Source: Acidobacteriota bacterium
GTDB taxonomy: Bacteria > Acidobacteriota > Terriglobia > Acidiferrales > UBA7541
Length of the DNA stretch: 64,000 bases
Direction: 5' to 3'
Assembly (NCBI GenBank): GCA_003223215.1
Contig: QHYH01000080.1
Span: 115,861-179,860, forward strand
Part shown: one piece after another, positions 8,812-19,025 of the stretch
Numbering within the stretch: the stretch's first letter is position 1
Layout: each line of letters opens with the position of its first letter
The notes under the pieces: model-generated
What the model was told of the DNA's origin: nothing
Seen by the model: only the letters and a program-made list of their open reading frames with translations
Database searches by the model: none
Made by a program: the position numbers and the translations under genes

Positions 8812-9936
8812 ATGAAGCGTGCCATTAAGTTCCTGAGGTCATCTCTGATTCTTGGGCTCGCGGTGCTATTGCTTCCCGTTCTCGCATTTGCGCAACATTA
8901 CAAACAAACGAACCTCGTTTCGGATTTGGCCTCGATTTCTACGCCAAATCCTCCGGATCCCAGTCTGAAAAACCCCTGGGGACTGACTCGCTCCCCGGGC
9001 GGCAGCCCTTGGTGGGTTTCCAACAATAATTCCGGCACGTCCACTCTCTACAACGGCGCGGGCGCAGCAATTCCGATTAATGGTACTGGCAACGTCACCG
9101 TTCCGCCTCCTAATGGCTCGCCGGCGGGAACCCAGTCGACTCCAACAGGTGTCGTTTTTAATGGCAGCCCGACGGATTTTCTCGTTGCCCCGGGCAAATC
9201 CGCCCACTTCATCTTTGTTACGGAAGATGGAACGATCTCCGGCTGGAATAGCGGGCAGAATGCCGTCCTCGTCGTCGACAACTCGGGTAACGGGTCCCCG
9301 AATGGCGCCGTCTACAAAGGCGCGACCTCGGGCGAAATCAACGGCAACAAATTTCTTTACGTCACGAATTTTCGCAACGCGCGCGTCGAAGTCTACGACA
9401 CAAATTTCAAGCGTGTCTTTCTCGGTGATGATGCTTTCGAAGCCGAGGGAGTCCCTGACGGCTTCGCTCCCTTCAACATTCAGAACATCGGCGGCACGCT
9501 CTTTGTAACATACGCCAAGCAAGACGCGGCCCGGCACGATGACGTCGCCGGTGATGGGCTCGGTCTCGTTGAGATCTTCACGCCGGCTGGGAGACACATC
9601 GGCAATCTTCAGCATGGCTCGTGGTTCAATTCACCGTGGGGAGTTGTCTGGACCACACGTGATTTCGGCGAGTTCAGCAACGCCATTCTCGTTGGCAACT
9701 TTGGGAGTGGCAAGATTGCCGCTTTCAATGGTTTCACCTACAAATTCATGGGCTTCGTAAAGAACCCAGACGACTCCATCATGATCATCGACGGCCTGTG
9801 GTCGCTCACCTTCGGCAACGACGGGACCGCTGGACCAGCCAACACGCTGTTCTTCAGCGCCGGCATTAACGGGGAACAGGATGGTCTGTTCGGCACGATC
9901 ACCCCTGTCGACGGGCTGGACGGCGACGAGGAATAA
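8812..9936 (+). CDS. TIGR03118-family secreted beta-propeller protein
   Basis: Exported protein of about 374 residues. An N-terminal signal peptide (residues 1-26, ending VLAFAQ) is followed by NPWGLTRSPGGSPWWVSNN, a hallmark of this family, and propeller-like blades containing TGVVFNG, DGTISGWN, GKFLYVTNF-like and SPWGVVWTTRDFG motifs. The function of the family is unknown. The start has an excellent AGGAGGGG ribosome site at about 8799-8806. It is one of only two intact genes inside a run of relics, so it may be under selection or a more recent arrival. Confidence 0.85.
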   Translation: MKRAIKFLRSSLILGLAVLLLPVLAFAQHYKQTNLVSDLASISTPNPPDPSLKNPWGLTRSPGGSPWWVSNNNSGTSTLYNGAGAAIPINGTGNVTVPPPNGSPAGTQSTPTGVVFNGSPTDFLVAPGKSAHFIFVTEDGTISGWNSGQNAVLVVDNSGNGSPNGAVYKGATSGEINGNKFLYVTNFRNARVEVYDTNFKRVFLGDDAFEAEGVPDGFAPFNIQNIGGTLFVTYAKQDAARHDDVAGDGLGLVEIFTPAGRHIGNLQHGSWFNSPWGVVWTTRDFGEFSNAILVGNFGSGKIAAFNGFTYKFMGFVKNPDDSIMIIDGLWSLTFGNDGTAGPANTLFFSAGINGEQDGLFGTITPVDGLDGDEE

Positions 9937-10179
9937 ACAGAAGATTCTAAGTCTGGTCCTTTGTGACGAAGACGAACAGGAACCAAGAAGATTTTCGCGA
10001 ATCAAACGGCGGCGGGGCGCCAACGCAGCTTCACCGGCGCTCCGCAAAGCCAATTTGAATCGCGAGCGTCCATCGACGCACTGCGAGCAACTCTGATTGC
10101 GCGGGCAGTTCTCCCCGCCATTTGTGAATTTTTTTTCCAGGCTAGGCCGGGACCTGCATAGTCTCCAAGTCAACCTCAT

Positions 10180-10368
10180 CGCTTGAAAATAAACTCCAGA
10201 GTTTTGTTTGATTAGGCGCGATAGTGACCTTCTGAGTCAGAACCCCGAATTTTTCATGCCAAGCTTCGTTCGTGTATTTGCCGGGCGGAACATTCTTCAG
10301 ATCGGAAGCGCCATCCTTGTTGGTGACGGCGAAGTACGGATGCTTGAAGACAGCGATGTACCCCCTAA
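10180..10368 (-). pseudogene. Fragment of a carboxypeptidase-regulatory-like / cupredoxin-associated secreted protein
   Basis: Reading the minus strand from about 10368 gives YIAVFKHPYFAVTNKDG, then LKNVPPGKYTNEAWHEKFG and a short tail. This is the typical end of acidobacterial secreted proteins with a carboxypeptidase-regulatory-like fold (often annotated as methylamine utilisation protein). No N-terminal part, signal peptide or start codon exists upstream, so it is a gene remnant. Identification rests on the PPGKYT-x-EAWHE motif. Confidence 0.6.
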
Positions 10369-10644
10369 CCTCTTCCTTGCAACCTTCTTCCGCCGCGGAT
10401 TATAGATTGGTCGCACTCTGCCTAGAAGCCCGAGGTACGCACATTATCTTTTGGGTGCGGTGATACAAATCGGTCGTTTCGGGCTATATGACGATTTAGC
10501 CTCCGAGCCACTAACCACCAGCTACTCGTCACTCAAAACTGAAGTTTGTGTGCCACCTCAACCGGCCGCGCTCCTCCAATTACCGACACCGCGGTCCGAG
10601 CCATGGCACTCCCGTGCTGTACTCGCTCCAGATGGAGACTAACC

Positions 10645-10862
10645 ATGGCTTCGGTCGGTGATGTCATCGTCAAGAACCCGAATATCCTTCATGGCACACC
10701 CGTATTCCGGGGCACGCGGTCCCCTTTCAGGCTCTCCTGGACTACCTCAAAGCAGGAGACACTCTGGACGGATTCCTCTAGGATTTTCCCTCGGTCAGCC
10801 GCCAAGACGCCATTACCGCGCTTGAGGACGCCAAGGCCGCACTTGTCGGCCAGCGTGGATGA
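10645..10862 (+). pseudogene. DUF433 antitoxin-like gene, frameshifted and with a nonsense codon
   Basis: The N-terminus IVKNPNILHGTPVFRGTR is the classic DUF433 (VapB45-like) opening. One G is missing from the run at 10717-10719; restoring it gives VPFQALLDYLKAGDTLDGFL, the expected continuation. In that restored frame a TAG at 10779-10781 stands where Glu (GAG) is expected, and after it the frame stays open as DFPSVSRQDAITALEDAK to the TGA at 10860. The stop would overlap the ATG of the next gene as ATGA, the usual layout of the DUF433/DUF5615 pair. Two independent lesions make the product dead. Confidence 0.85.
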
Positions 10863-11066
10863 AGATCCTTCTTTGACGAATGTGTTTCCCAGCGTCTGCG
10901 AAATCACTTGCCCGGTCATGAGTGCCAATCCGCTCGATACGCTGGGTTAGGAGAACTCGAGAACGGCGATCTCCTGACTGCCGCCGAAGCCGCCAAATTC
11001 GATGTGTTGCTCACTGTGGATCGCGGCTTTGAATACGAGCAGAATTTCCAAACCAGCCGGGATTAG
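10859..11066 (+). pseudogene. DUF5615 PIN-like toxin gene, frameshifted
   Basis: Second gene of a DUF433/DUF5615 toxin-antitoxin pair. It starts MKILL at 10859, then an extra T (10872-10874 run) puts a TGA at 10874. In the corrected frame it reads DECVSQRLRNHL, HECQSARYAGL, AAKFDVLLTVDRGFEYEQN and ends at TAG 11064-11066. The Asp of LLDECV and the TVDRGFE motif are the conserved acidic residues of this PIN-like family. Loss of the toxin frame explains how the antitoxin could decay without harm. Confidence 0.85.
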
Positions 11067-11139
11067 CTTCCTCGAAGAAAAAAGGAAAAATGACGATTGC
11101 GTTCAAGCAGGCGAGACGCGCCTAAAAGGAGGACAAGGA

Positions 11140-11640
11140 ATGAGGCATACAAAGTGTTGGATCGTTGCCGTGGCGAGCCTGCTCGCTTTGGCACCTTTCT
11201 CTTCCTCAAAAAATCCGAGCGCAGTAGATGCTGAAAAGGGCCGTCTTCAGAATTCGGGCAAGGTGACGCAGGAAATTCTCAATGTCGTTGCGTTGTGGTG
11301 ATGCCGTCGGTGTTGAAAGCTGCGTTTCTTGTGGGGGGCAGCTACGGTCGCGGCACCACGGTTTGCCGCACGGGCAAAAATTCACCGGTCCATGGGCGCG
11401 CCTGCTATGTATGCGCTCGAAGGCGGGAGCTTTGGCTTGCAGTTTGGCGGCGAGGCAACAGACTTCGTCTTTCTCGTGATAAACGATCGTGGCGCAGGCA
11501 GCCTGCTGCACAGCAAGGTAAAGCTGGGAGCGGACGCATCATTCGCCGCCGGACCAAAAGGACGTTCCGCGGCAGCAGATACTGACGCCTATATGCGAGC
11601 TGAGATTCTGAGCTACTCCCGTGCGCGCGGCGTGTTCATG
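11140..11640 (+). pseudogene. SYLF-domain (YSC84-type) lipid-binding protein, in pieces
   Basis: A strong ribosome site (AAGGAGG at 11126-11132) and signal peptide begin a secreted SYLF protein. Resemblance runs through AEKGRLQNSGKVTQEILNV, then about 40 bases are missing near 11288, and VVVMPSVLKAAFLVGGSYGR continues in another frame. One base each is lost in a T run and a G run around 11375-11398, after which APAMYALEGGSFGLQFGGEA and FLVINDRGAG follow in a third frame. It ends abruptly after SYSRARGVF at about 11637, without the C-terminal part of the domain. At least four lesions; no product expected. Confidence 0.8.
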
Positions 11641-11690
11641 AGAGGAGGCAAAAATGAGATCCGCAAGGTAGCGCAATTAGGACGATCTTC

Positions 11691-11843
11691 ATGGGACGGC
11701 TCGAACACAACGATGACATTGATGACAGGATCATCAAAGAAATTAAAGAGTCCGATATCGTCATCGCTGACCTGACCTACGGGAGACAAAGACTCGCAAC
11801 GAGTGGTGAAGGAAGAGGTCAAGAGATAGGTAATCAAGAATAG
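11691..11843 (+). pseudogene. Fragment resembling nucleoside 2-deoxyribosyltransferase-like proteins
   Basis: A 50-codon frame reads EHNDDIDDRIIKEIKESDIV and IADLTYGR. This pattern (acidic E-H-N-D-D-I-D-D block, then SD-x-VIADLT) is the central motif of a widespread family of nucleoside 2-deoxyribosyltransferase-like proteins. The conserved continuation with Glu-x-Gly is absent, and the N-terminal strand is missing, so it is an internal slice joined to the SYLF relic. The identification is tentative because the piece is short. Confidence 0.4.
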
Positions 11844-11872
11844 AGCCGACTTTGCCTCACAGGAGGTTAAGA

Positions 11873-12232
11873 ATGATGAGACGACTCATTTGTTCAGTCA
11901 GTTGCGTTGTGCTCCTGACATTCTTTTCAGCATCGAATGCACAGGGCCAGCAGCCTCACCGAACTGTGACCGAAGCCTCGATGAAGAACATAGTGGAAGG
12001 CGTACTGCTTGTCATCGCGATGGCTGGCGCAATTGGCGGAGTGTGGAATCGGCTCAAATTAGGCAAAGGTATTGGTCTCCGATTCATTCAGTACCTTGGG
12101 TTGACAGTCCTTGTCTCAATCATTGTGATTCTCTCGCTCGAAGGCCGTATAAGCCAAGAAATGACCGGAGCTATAGCCGCTGCAGCTGTGGGAGCCGTTT
12201 TGGCTGGTATCGGGAAGGATGAGCGAGAGTAG
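11873..12232 (+). CDS. Small membrane protein of unknown function
   Basis: 119 residues. A cleavable-looking signal (about residues 1-24) is followed by a short charged linker and three hydrophobic segments (about 38-55, 65-85 and 92-110). A strong ribosome site AGGAGG at 11861-11866 supports the ATG at 11873. I do not recognise the family. It is intact although genes on both sides are broken. A fragment of another membrane gene starts nine bases downstream. Confidence 0.7.
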   Translation: MMRRLICSVSCVVLLTFFSASNAQGQQPHRTVTEASMKNIVEGVLLVIAMAGAIGGVWNRLKLGKGIGLRFIQYLGLTVLVSIIVILSLEGRISQEMTGAIAAAAVGAVLAGIGKDERE

Positions 12233-12240
12233 CCCATCAA

Positions 12241-12366
12241 ATGAAACTTACGGTGGCGGGATACTGGTCGTGGTGGAAGGTGATGCTGCCATTCCTGGCG
12301 TTTCTGGGCCTATCGTGCCCGACAACCCTCGCCTTCTCGACTCCGAGCGATTTGGCAAGAGCATGA
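12241..12366 (+). pseudogene. 5' fragment of a small membrane-protein gene
   Basis: A 41-codon frame starts MKLTVAGYWSWWKVMLPFLA and looks like the first helix of a membrane protein. After FLAFLG (about 12308) the text changes to sequence that is the antisense of the hydrolase relic. The beginning is convincing as a protein start, but the family is only vaguely familiar. It follows the small membrane gene with an eight-base gap. Confidence 0.35.
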
Positions 12367-12700
12367 ATGCGGATGGCGGCGGTTTTCATGTCCAGACCAT
12401 CGGCAGGAATGGAAGACTCTCCGATCCCCGGCAGATCCAGCGCAATCACCGTAGATTGTTCGCCCAGCACAGGTAATATTGGCGTCCACATGCGAGACGT
12501 CTCCGCATAGCCATGCAGCAGGATGAGCGGTGTGCCATGGCCGCCCCTCGTGTAATAAGCTTGACGCCCGCAACCTCCACCACGCGCGAGACGAACTGCT
12601 TGTCTGCGGCCTCCGCTCGGGCCATCCCTGAAAGCGAAAAACAAACCAGAAGCAAGCACAGCAGACAAACAAACCTGGCAAAACCAAGGCTATCCTTCAT
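12310..12700 (-). pseudogene. Secreted alpha/beta hydrolase, frameshifted and truncated
   Basis: Starts with a signal peptide (MKDSLGFARFVCLLCLLLV...) and FVSRVVEVAGVKL, typical of acidobacterial epoxide-hydrolase-like proteins. About one base is missing near 12560, after which YYTRGGHGTPLILLHGYAET, DLPGIGESS and EKARVVGHD continue in a second frame. The gene ends at the Asp of GHD (about 12312), before the catalytic nucleophile region is complete, exactly where the opposing membrane-gene fragment also stops. No active enzyme is possible. Confidence 0.8.
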
Positions 12701-13046
12701 GAATCCTGCGAATGACTCTTCCCTCCTGGGTACGTCTATCCCGCCTCAACTGTCGTAGTAGTGACCGTTGACTTCCTCTCCGATGATCGCGACGTCGGGC
12801 CTTCGACATATTGAGCGGATCGGACTTCCACCAAAAACCGACTGAAGGCACCTCGACTTGCGCCCCTAGTTGGCACGTGGCCCGAGTCCCGGTAAATCGA
12901 AAGTGTTTGGAAGAGTCGTCATATCTCACAGGCTCTCCGGTTGATTTATGCACCCACCGCGCCGTCGCGATCCCAAGCCTGGGTGTGATCTGCCGTTGAA
13001 GAAAAACCAAATGCCTCTCGAGGCGATTCATTGCTTTCTTCGACTG
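12701..13046. other. Intergenic region, no supported gene
   Basis: A 346-base gap between the hydrolase relic and the end of the efflux operon. The open frame on the minus strand (12690-13031) has no domain and no start signal. No terminator with a clear T run was seen. Confidence 0.5.
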
Positions 13047-14495
13047 CTATTGTTGCCAGCCACCGCCGAGGACCCTGTAAAGCTGCACAAGACTCTGGTA
13101 CTCGGTGCCGCGCGCTTCCGCGAGTGTGAGTTCGGCGGAAAACAGCGATCGCTGCCCGTCCAGCACTTCGAGATAAGTTGTCGTCCCTCCCGTGTAGCGC
13201 AAGTTGGAAAGGCGCACGGATTCCTGCAAGTCCTTGACGGTATCTTCCTGGCGGACCCGCACCTGATGGAATTTTTCGTAGCCGATCAACGCATCGGACA
13301 CGTCGCCGAACGCGCGTTGAATGGTTTGCCGGTACGAAATCAAAGCCTGCTGGTGTTGCGACTTGGCCACCTCCAGATTCCCGCGAAGAGCGCCCCCCGT
13401 GAAGATGGGTTGGCTCACTTGGGCGCCGTAGGACCAGATTCCGACTTGCGAGCTCATCAGGCTAGAGAAAGCGCTGCTTCGTCCGAAAGATCCGCCGCCG
13501 GAGCCCGTCAGCGAGATTTGCGGAAAGAACTGCGCCTTGGCGACTCCGATTTCGGCGTTCGCGGAAACCAGGACTTGTTCAGCCTCGCGAATATCAGGCC
13601 GGCGCTCAATCAATGAGGAAGGCAGGCCCGGCGGCACTTCGGGAGGAAGCGGCTGCTCCACCAGCGGGCGTCCCAGAGGCACGGCCTGCGGGTAGTTGCC
13701 AAGGAGGATGCTGATGGCGTTTTCTTCTTGGGCGATCTGCCGTTCCAAGTCAGGAATTTGGGCGTTCGCCGAATCGAGAACTTGCTGCGCCTGCAAAACA
13801 TCAAGCCTCGTAGCGACACCATGCTCAACGCGAAGATTGGTGAGCTTCACAGAGTCTTGCTGCGTTTTGACGGTCTCGTGTGTGATTTGAAGTTGAAGAT
13901 CAAGTTGCAAGAGAGCGAAATAAGCGCTCGCCACGTCGCTCACGAGCGTTAATATGACCGTCTGCCGCGCATTCTCGGTCGCCAGGAGCTCGGCTCGCGA
14001 CGCCTCGGTCGCGCGCCGCAGCCCTCCGAAAAAGTCCAACTGGAACGCCGCGTCGGCAGTAAGGAGCAGAAAGTTCGATTTGGTTTGGAAGTTATGTTCT
14101 TTTCCGCCGCTGAAATCACCGTTCCCTTGCACTTGTGGGAAAAGACGAGAGCGCGAGATGGCCACCTGGGCACGCGCGGCGTTGATGCGCTCCGTGGCGA
14201 GCTGCAAATCGTAGTTCTGCTTGAGCGCTGTGCGGATGAGCTCCTGCAATTGGGGGTCCTGGAAAACCTGCCACCAGGGAAGATCGGCATAGGACGCTGC
14301 ATGCGCTTGCGCCTGGGGGTTTTCGCTCAGATCACGGAAAGCCGTCGGAGGTTGAACGACGGGCCGATGGTAGTTCGGGCCCACCCTGCATCCAGCGGCG
14401 AGGCTCAAGGACATCATCGCCGCCATGAATGCTGCGACCTTCTTGATAGGCTTGCTCCGCTGCTCTTCCTTTGCACGGTTCTCGCTGTGCTCCAT
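13047..14495 (-). CDS. Outer-membrane efflux lipoprotein, NodT/OprM family
   Basis: Forms the outer-membrane channel of a tripartite pump. The 482-residue protein has a lipoprotein signal ending SLAAGC (residue about 30), the GPNYHRP opening of the family, and two OEP repeats with LIERRPDIREAEQ and the TGGTTTYLEVLDGQR motif near the end. The ATG at 14495 lies one base after the stop of the RND gene (TGATATG), so it is the last gene of the mfp-rnd-omf operon. Confidence 0.93.
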   Translation of the reverse strand: MEHSENRAKEEQRSKPIKKVAAFMAAMMSLSLAAGCRVGPNYHRPVVQPPTAFRDLSENPQAQAHAASYADLPWWQVFQDPQLQELIRTALKQNYDLQLATERINAARAQVAISRSRLFPQVQGNGDFSGGKEHNFQTKSNFLLLTADAAFQLDFFGGLRRATEASRAELLATENARQTVILTLVSDVASAYFALLQLDLQLQITHETVKTQQDSVKLTNLRVEHGVATRLDVLQAQQVLDSANAQIPDLERQIAQEENAISILLGNYPQAVPLGRPLVEQPLPPEVPPGLPSSLIERRPDIREAEQVLVSANAEIGVAKAQFFPQISLTGSGGGSFGRSSAFSSLMSSQVGIWSYGAQVSQPIFTGGALRGNLEVAKSQHQQALISYRQTIQRAFGDVSDALIGYEKFHQVRVRQEDTVKDLQESVRLSNLRYTGGTTTYLEVLDGQRSLFSAELTLAEARGTEYQSLVQLYRVLGGGWQQ

Positions 14496-14496
14496 A

Positions 14497-17400
14497 TCAA
14501 TCCGCCTCCGCTGGAGTGGGAGCCGCCGGCAACGGACCCGAGGCATGCTCCTTGCCGGCGCCTGACCATTTTTCAACCATGTAGAAAATCGCAGGCACAA
14601 AGAAAATTCCGATCATGCTGGCGGCCAACATTCCGCCGATTACAGCCGTGCCCATGATTTGGCGGGCAACCGATCCGGCGCCGGTAGCCGTCCACAGGGG
14701 CACGCAGCCGAGAATGAACGCGAAAGACGTCATGAGGATGGGCCGCAGGCGAAGCCTGGCCCCTTCGAGGGCGGCATCGACCAGGGGTTTTCCATTCTCG
14801 TATTGCTCCTTGGCGAACTCGACGATCAAAATCGCGTTCTTTGCAGCCAACCCGATGAGCATGACCAGTCCGATCTGCGAGTAGATATCGTTCTCAATCT
14901 GGACCATGTAAGGCGGCAGGAAAATTCCTAGCAGCGTGCGACGCAGCCACAGAATTCCGAAGGCCCCAAAGATCGCGACCGGCGTGCTCAGCAGTACGCT
15001 GAACGGCAGCGACCAACTTTCATACAAGGCCGCCAAAATCAGGAAGACGAATAACAGGGAAAGTCCGAAGATCGCCGAAGCGGGCACGCCTTCCCGGGCT
15101 TTTTGCTCTTGATAGGACATTCCCGAATAGTCGAAGCCCATCTCTCGCGGCATCGTCTTTCTAAACACATCTTCGAGGGCCGCCGTGGCTTGGTCCGCGC
15201 TGTAGCCGGGCGCTGCGCTGCCGTTGATTTGCGCCGCACGATACTCGTTGAAACGCATCGTAAACTCCGGCCCGAGCCGCGGCTTAACGCTGGTTAGCGT
15301 GGACAGCGGGACGTCCTCACCTTTGCTGTTGCGAACGTAGAACTGTCCGACGTTTTCGGCCTTGGCGCGGTCTTCGCTTTCCGCTTCGATATAAACCTGC
15401 CATTGCCGGCCGAACCGGTTGAAATAGTTGATGAAGTATCCGCCCATGAATGCCTGGATCGTCCGGTAGACATCGTTGAGAGGCACGCCCTGCTTCAGCA
15501 CTTTGTCACGGTCCACTTCGACAAACTCCTGTGGCACGCTGGGTAAGAACGTTGTGAACAGGCCCGCGATTTCGGCGCGCTTGCGGGCCGCTTCCAGAAA
15601 TGTCCCCAGGTTTTTGGCCAGAAACTGCACATCATTTCCAGCGCGGTCCTCAAGAACGAAAGTGAAACCACCGGAGCTGCCGACACCTGGAATAGCCGGC
15701 GGTGAAAAGCTGAAGGCGATTCCGGCGGGAAGCCGGCTCAGTTCCATGTTTAAACGCGCTTTGATAGCTTGAAATTGTTCACCTCGTGTCTTCCGCTCAT
15801 CCCAAGGTTTGAAGGTGACAAAAAAGAACGCATTGTAACTGGTACGCACAAAGCTCAGCAAACTGAAGCCGATAACGCTGGTCGTATATTGAACGCCCGG
15901 CGTATTTGTAATGATTTTTTCTACGGCCGCCGAGGCTGCTCTTGTGCGTTCCAGAGAAGCTCCGTTCGGTAGCTGCAGATTGACGAACGCATAGCCCTGA
16001 TCTTCATCAGGAAGGAAGCTCGATGGCACCCGGTTGGCAAAAAAGCCCCCCGCCAAGCCAAATCCCACCAGCAGCACAACCACCACGACGGTCTTTCGGA
16101 TGAGTACTGCGCTCCAACGCACATAGCCTTCGGTAGCACGTTCGAACAAGCGGTTGAACCCATCGAAAAACCGCCTCAGTAATCCCTGGCTCTGTGTCCT
16201 TGGCCGGAGCAGCAGCGCGGCAAGTGCCGGACTGAGCGTGAGCGCGTTGAACGCAGAGAGCAGAACCGAAATCGCGACAGTGACAGCGAATTGCTGGTAG
16301 AGCCGACCGGTAATGCCGGGGATAAAGGCGGTTGGCACAAAGACCGCCGAGAGAACCAGCGCGATCCCAACGACTGGTCCGGAGAGCTCTTCCATTGCTT
16401 TCAAAGCCGCGTTCTTGGGAGTCAAGCCATCCTCGATGTGCCGTTCCACGCCTTCCACGACGACGATGGCGTCGTCCACAACCAGGCCGATCGCCAGCAC
16501 TAGACCAAAGAGAGAAAGAGTATTGATGGAGAAACCGAACACTGGGAAAAGAACGAATGTACCGATAAGCGAGACGGGCACCGCAAGGAGTGGAATCAGC
16601 GTGGCGCGCCAGCCCTGCAGGAAGAGGTAAACCACAAGGATCACAAGCGCGAGCGCGATTAGAAGTGTCACAACGATTTCCTTAATGCCTTGTGTGACCG
16701 CACGAGTCTGGTCCAGGGCCACGACATAGTCCATGTCTTCAGGAAACCGCTGCTTCATCTCGGCCATTAGTTTCGTAACGCTCGCGGCCGCTTCGACGGC
16801 GTTGGAACCGGGCAACTGATACGTGGCGATAATCGCGCTCGGCCTTCCGTTGAGGCGGCCTATAACGCTGTAGTCCTGCGAACCCAATTCGATCCGAGCC
16901 ACATCCCGGACGCGAACGGTTCCGCCATCCGGGGTTTCACGCACTACGATCTGTCCGAATTCCTCCGGCGAAGCAAGGCGGCCCTGCGCAAGAACTGAAT
17001 AGGTGAACTCCTGGCCTTTCGGTGCCGGTTCGCCGCCTGCCTTCCCCGCTGGATTTACTGTGTTTTGCGCCTGAATAGCGCTCACAATTTCGGGAACGGT
17101 GATGCCGAGCTTTGCCAATTGGTCGGGTTTTACCCACAGCCGCATCGCGTACTGGCCTGCGCCAAATACTTGAACGTTGCCGATGCCGGGCGCGCGCGTG
17201 ATCGGATCCGTGATGTTGATGTATGCGTAGTTCGCCAGAAAGTTCGCGTCGTACGTCCCATGCGGCGAGTACAAGGCAAGCAACATGAGAGGAGCGGTTA
17301 CCGACTTTCGGACAGTAATTCCGTAGTTGTTGACATCGGCGGGGAGTTGCGAGGCAGCCTGCGTCTCGCGCGCCTGCGTAAGAATCAAATCTGTATTCGG

Positions 17401-17700
17401 ATCGGTCTTTACGTCGAAGTTCACGATCAGGGTCGTGTTCGAGTTGCCCGTGGCGTTCAGCGAATACATATAGTTCATGTTGTCCACGCCGCTCATCTGT
17501 TGTTCGATTGGAGTGGCGACCGCTTGCTCCAGCGTTTGGGCGTCGGCGCCAACGTACGTGGCCAGGACTTGAATTTCCGGCGGAGCGATGTTGGGGAACT
17601 GCGCGACCGGCAGACTGAAGATCGTGATGGCGCCTACTATCACCATAACGATAGAAATCACCATCGCGACGATGGGGCGGTTGATAAAAAACTTTGACAT
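14497..17700 (-). CDS. RND efflux pump, HAE1 (AcrB-like) inner-membrane transporter
   Basis: Proton-driven multidrug exporter of about 1067 residues with the usual two-fold arrangement of 12 helices and two large periplasmic loops. The proton relay is intact: [12 protein letters not shown] in helix 4 (two Asp) and [13 protein letters not shown] in helix 10 (Lys). The start [12 protein letters not shown] at 17700 is the standard HAE1 N-terminus; an ATG ten codons upstream is open. It lies four bases after the membrane-fusion gene's stop. No specificity can be inferred. Confidence 0.95.
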   Translation of the reverse strand: MSKFFINRPIVAMVISIVMVIVGAITIFSLPVAQFPNIAPPEIQVLATYVGADAQTLEQAVATPIEQQMSGVDNMNYMYSLNATGNSNTTLIVNFDVKTDPNTDLILTQARETQAASQLPADVNNYGITVRKSVTAPLMLLALYSPHGTYDANFLANYAYINITDPITRAPGIGNVQVFGAGQYAMRLWVKPDQLAKLGITVPEIVSAIQAQNTVNPAGKAGGEPAPKGQEFTYSVLAQGRLASPEEFGQIVVRETPDGGTVRVRDVARIELGSQDYSVIGRLNGRPSAIIATYQLPGSNAVEAAASVTKLMAEMKQRFPEDMDYVVALDQTRAVTQGIKEIVVTLLIALALVILVVYLFLQGWRATLIPLLAVPVSLIGTFVLFPVFGFSINTLSLFGLVLAIGLVVDDAIVVVEGVERHIEDGLTPKNAALKAMEELSGPVVGIALVLSAVFVPTAFIPGITGRLYQQFAVTVAISVLLSAFNALTLSPALAALLLRPRTQSQGLLRRFFDGFNRLFERATEGYVRWSAVLIRKTVVVVVLLVGFGLAGGFFANRVPSSFLPDEDQGYAFVNLQLPNGASLERTRAASAAVEKIITNTPGVQYTTSVIGFSLLSFVRTSYNAFFFVTFKPWDERKTRGEQFQAIKARLNMELSRLPAGIAFSFSPPAIPGVGSSGGFTFVLEDRAGNDVQFLAKNLGTFLEAARKRAEIAGLFTTFLPSVPQEFVEVDRDKVLKQGVPLNDVYRTIQAFMGGYFINYFNRFGRQWQVYIEAESEDRAKAENVGQFYVRNSKGEDVPLSTLTSVKPRLGPEFTMRFNEYRAAQINGSAAPGYSADQATAALEDVFRKTMPREMGFDYSGMSYQEQKAREGVPASAIFGLSLLFVFLILAALYESWSLPFSVLLSTPVAIFGAFGILWLRRTLLGIFLPPYMVQIENDIYSQIGLVMLIGLAAKNAILIVEFAKEQYENGKPLVDAALEGARLRLRPILMTSFAFILGCVPLWTATGAGSVARQIMGTAVIGGMLAASMIGIFFVPAIFYMVEKWSGAGKEHASGPLPAAPTPAEAD

Positions 17701-17704
17701 CGGA

Positions 17705-18907
17705 TTACCTTCCCTGGCTTTCCCCGGCAAACGGCATGGGGTTCACCTGCATGCCCGGACGAACCTTCTGCACGCCTTCGGCAACCACGCGGTCGCCTCG
17801 CTTCAGCCCCTCGGTGATAATCCAATGGGTGCCGACGCGCTCGCCAACCTTTACCGAGCGGACGCTCACCTTGTTCTCGCTGTCGATCGCCGCTACTTGA
17901 TAGCCGCCTTGCAGCTCGGAGACAGCGCGCTGAGGGACAAGCAGTGCGTCCTGCTGGATTCGGACGGCCGCGCGAACTTTGCCGTAACCGCCGGGACGCA
18001 AAATATTCCCGGGATTGGAGAATAGTCCGGCGATTCGAATTGCGCCGGTGCCCTGATTGACTTGGCGGTCGGCAAAATAGATTGTCCCTTCGTGCCCATA
18101 GGTAGAGCCGTCGGCCAAAATCAGTTCGAGGCGCACGCGCCTGTTCGCAGCCTCGCGCGTGGCGTCGGTTGGGAACCGCCTATTCCAGTCGAGATACTCC
18201 CGCTCGCTGACCGTGAAATAGACTTTGATGGGGTCGACCGTGGACACCGCAGTCACGGGCCCGCTGTTCGGATTGACCAGGGCGCCCACTTGAAGCTGGG
18301 CCTGCCCCGCTATGCCGTCAATGGGCGCAACGAGCCGGGTGAATTCGAGGTTGATTCTGGCCGTTTCCACTGCCGCCTGCGCCGTCTTGATCTGCGCTTC
18401 GGCCGTGGCTACCGTTGCCTTCGCCGCCATGTTGTTCTGGACGGCGTTGTCTAGATCCTGCTGGCTTGCGGCCTGTTCTTTCGCCAAAGGCGCGTAGCGG
18501 TTGACGTCGAGTTCGGTCCTGCCTTGCACGGCTTGAGCGTTGGCAAGCGCGGCCTTCGCCTGCGCCAACTGCCCTTCAGCTTGATCGAGCGCCGCTTGAA
18601 ACGGACGGGGGTCGATCTCAAAGAGCAGTTGCCCCTTCTTGACGAATGAGCCCTCCTGGTAGCCCTGCCTCTGCAGGTAACCCGTCACCTCCGCCCGGAC
18701 GTCGGCATTCGTGAATCCGTCGAGCGTGCCGATCCACTCGCCATAAATGGGAACATCCTTTTGCTCAACCTGGACGACCTCAACGTCCGGCGCAGCGCCC
18801 GGCGCTCCCGATACGTGCTTTGGGCGTATTGTCCCAATGATCAGGCCGATGACGAACAAGCAAAATGCTCCGCCTATCCAGAACTTATATTTTGAAAGTG
18901 TGTTCAT
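17705..18907 (-). CDS. RND efflux membrane-fusion protein, AcrA/MexE-like
   Basis: Periplasmic adaptor of 400 residues. One N-terminal membrane anchor (residues 9-26) is followed by the lipoyl-type halves ([32 protein letters not shown]), an alpha-helical hairpin rich in Ala/Gln, beta-barrel and C-terminal membrane-proximal domains. GGGAGGGAC precedes the ATG at 18907. It is the first gene of the three-gene pump operon; no local regulator gene of the TetR type is present. Confidence 0.95.
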   Translation of the reverse strand: MNTLSKYKFWIGGAFCLFVIGLIIGTIRPKHVSGAPGAAPDVEVVQVEQKDVPIYGEWIGTLDGFTNADVRAEVTGYLQRQGYQEGSFVKKGQLLFEIDPRPFQAALDQAEGQLAQAKAALANAQAVQGRTELDVNRYAPLAKEQAASQQDLDNAVQNNMAAKATVATAEAQIKTAQAAVETARINLEFTRLVAPIDGIAGQAQLQVGALVNPNSGPVTAVSTVDPIKVYFTVSEREYLDWNRRFPTDATREAANRRVRLELILADGSTYGHEGTIYFADRQVNQGTGAIRIAGLFSNPGNILRPGGYGKVRAAVRIQQDALLVPQRAVSELQGGYQVAAIDSENKVSVRSVKVGERVGTHWIITEGLKRGDRVVAEGVQKVRPGMQVNPMPFAGESQGR

Positions 18908-19025
18908 AGTCCCTCCCGCAGTGCGTCCTTCCCTTGGGATCGAGATTCTCTATTCTCGCAGAATTGAATATCTTGATGCTCCGGGTGTCAAGGAGGGTAG
19001 ATCAATCCTTCAAAATGATGAGCGC

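Noticed and set aside
17065..17697. 210-codon frame antisense to the RND pump
   Set aside because: Shadow of an intact conserved gene.
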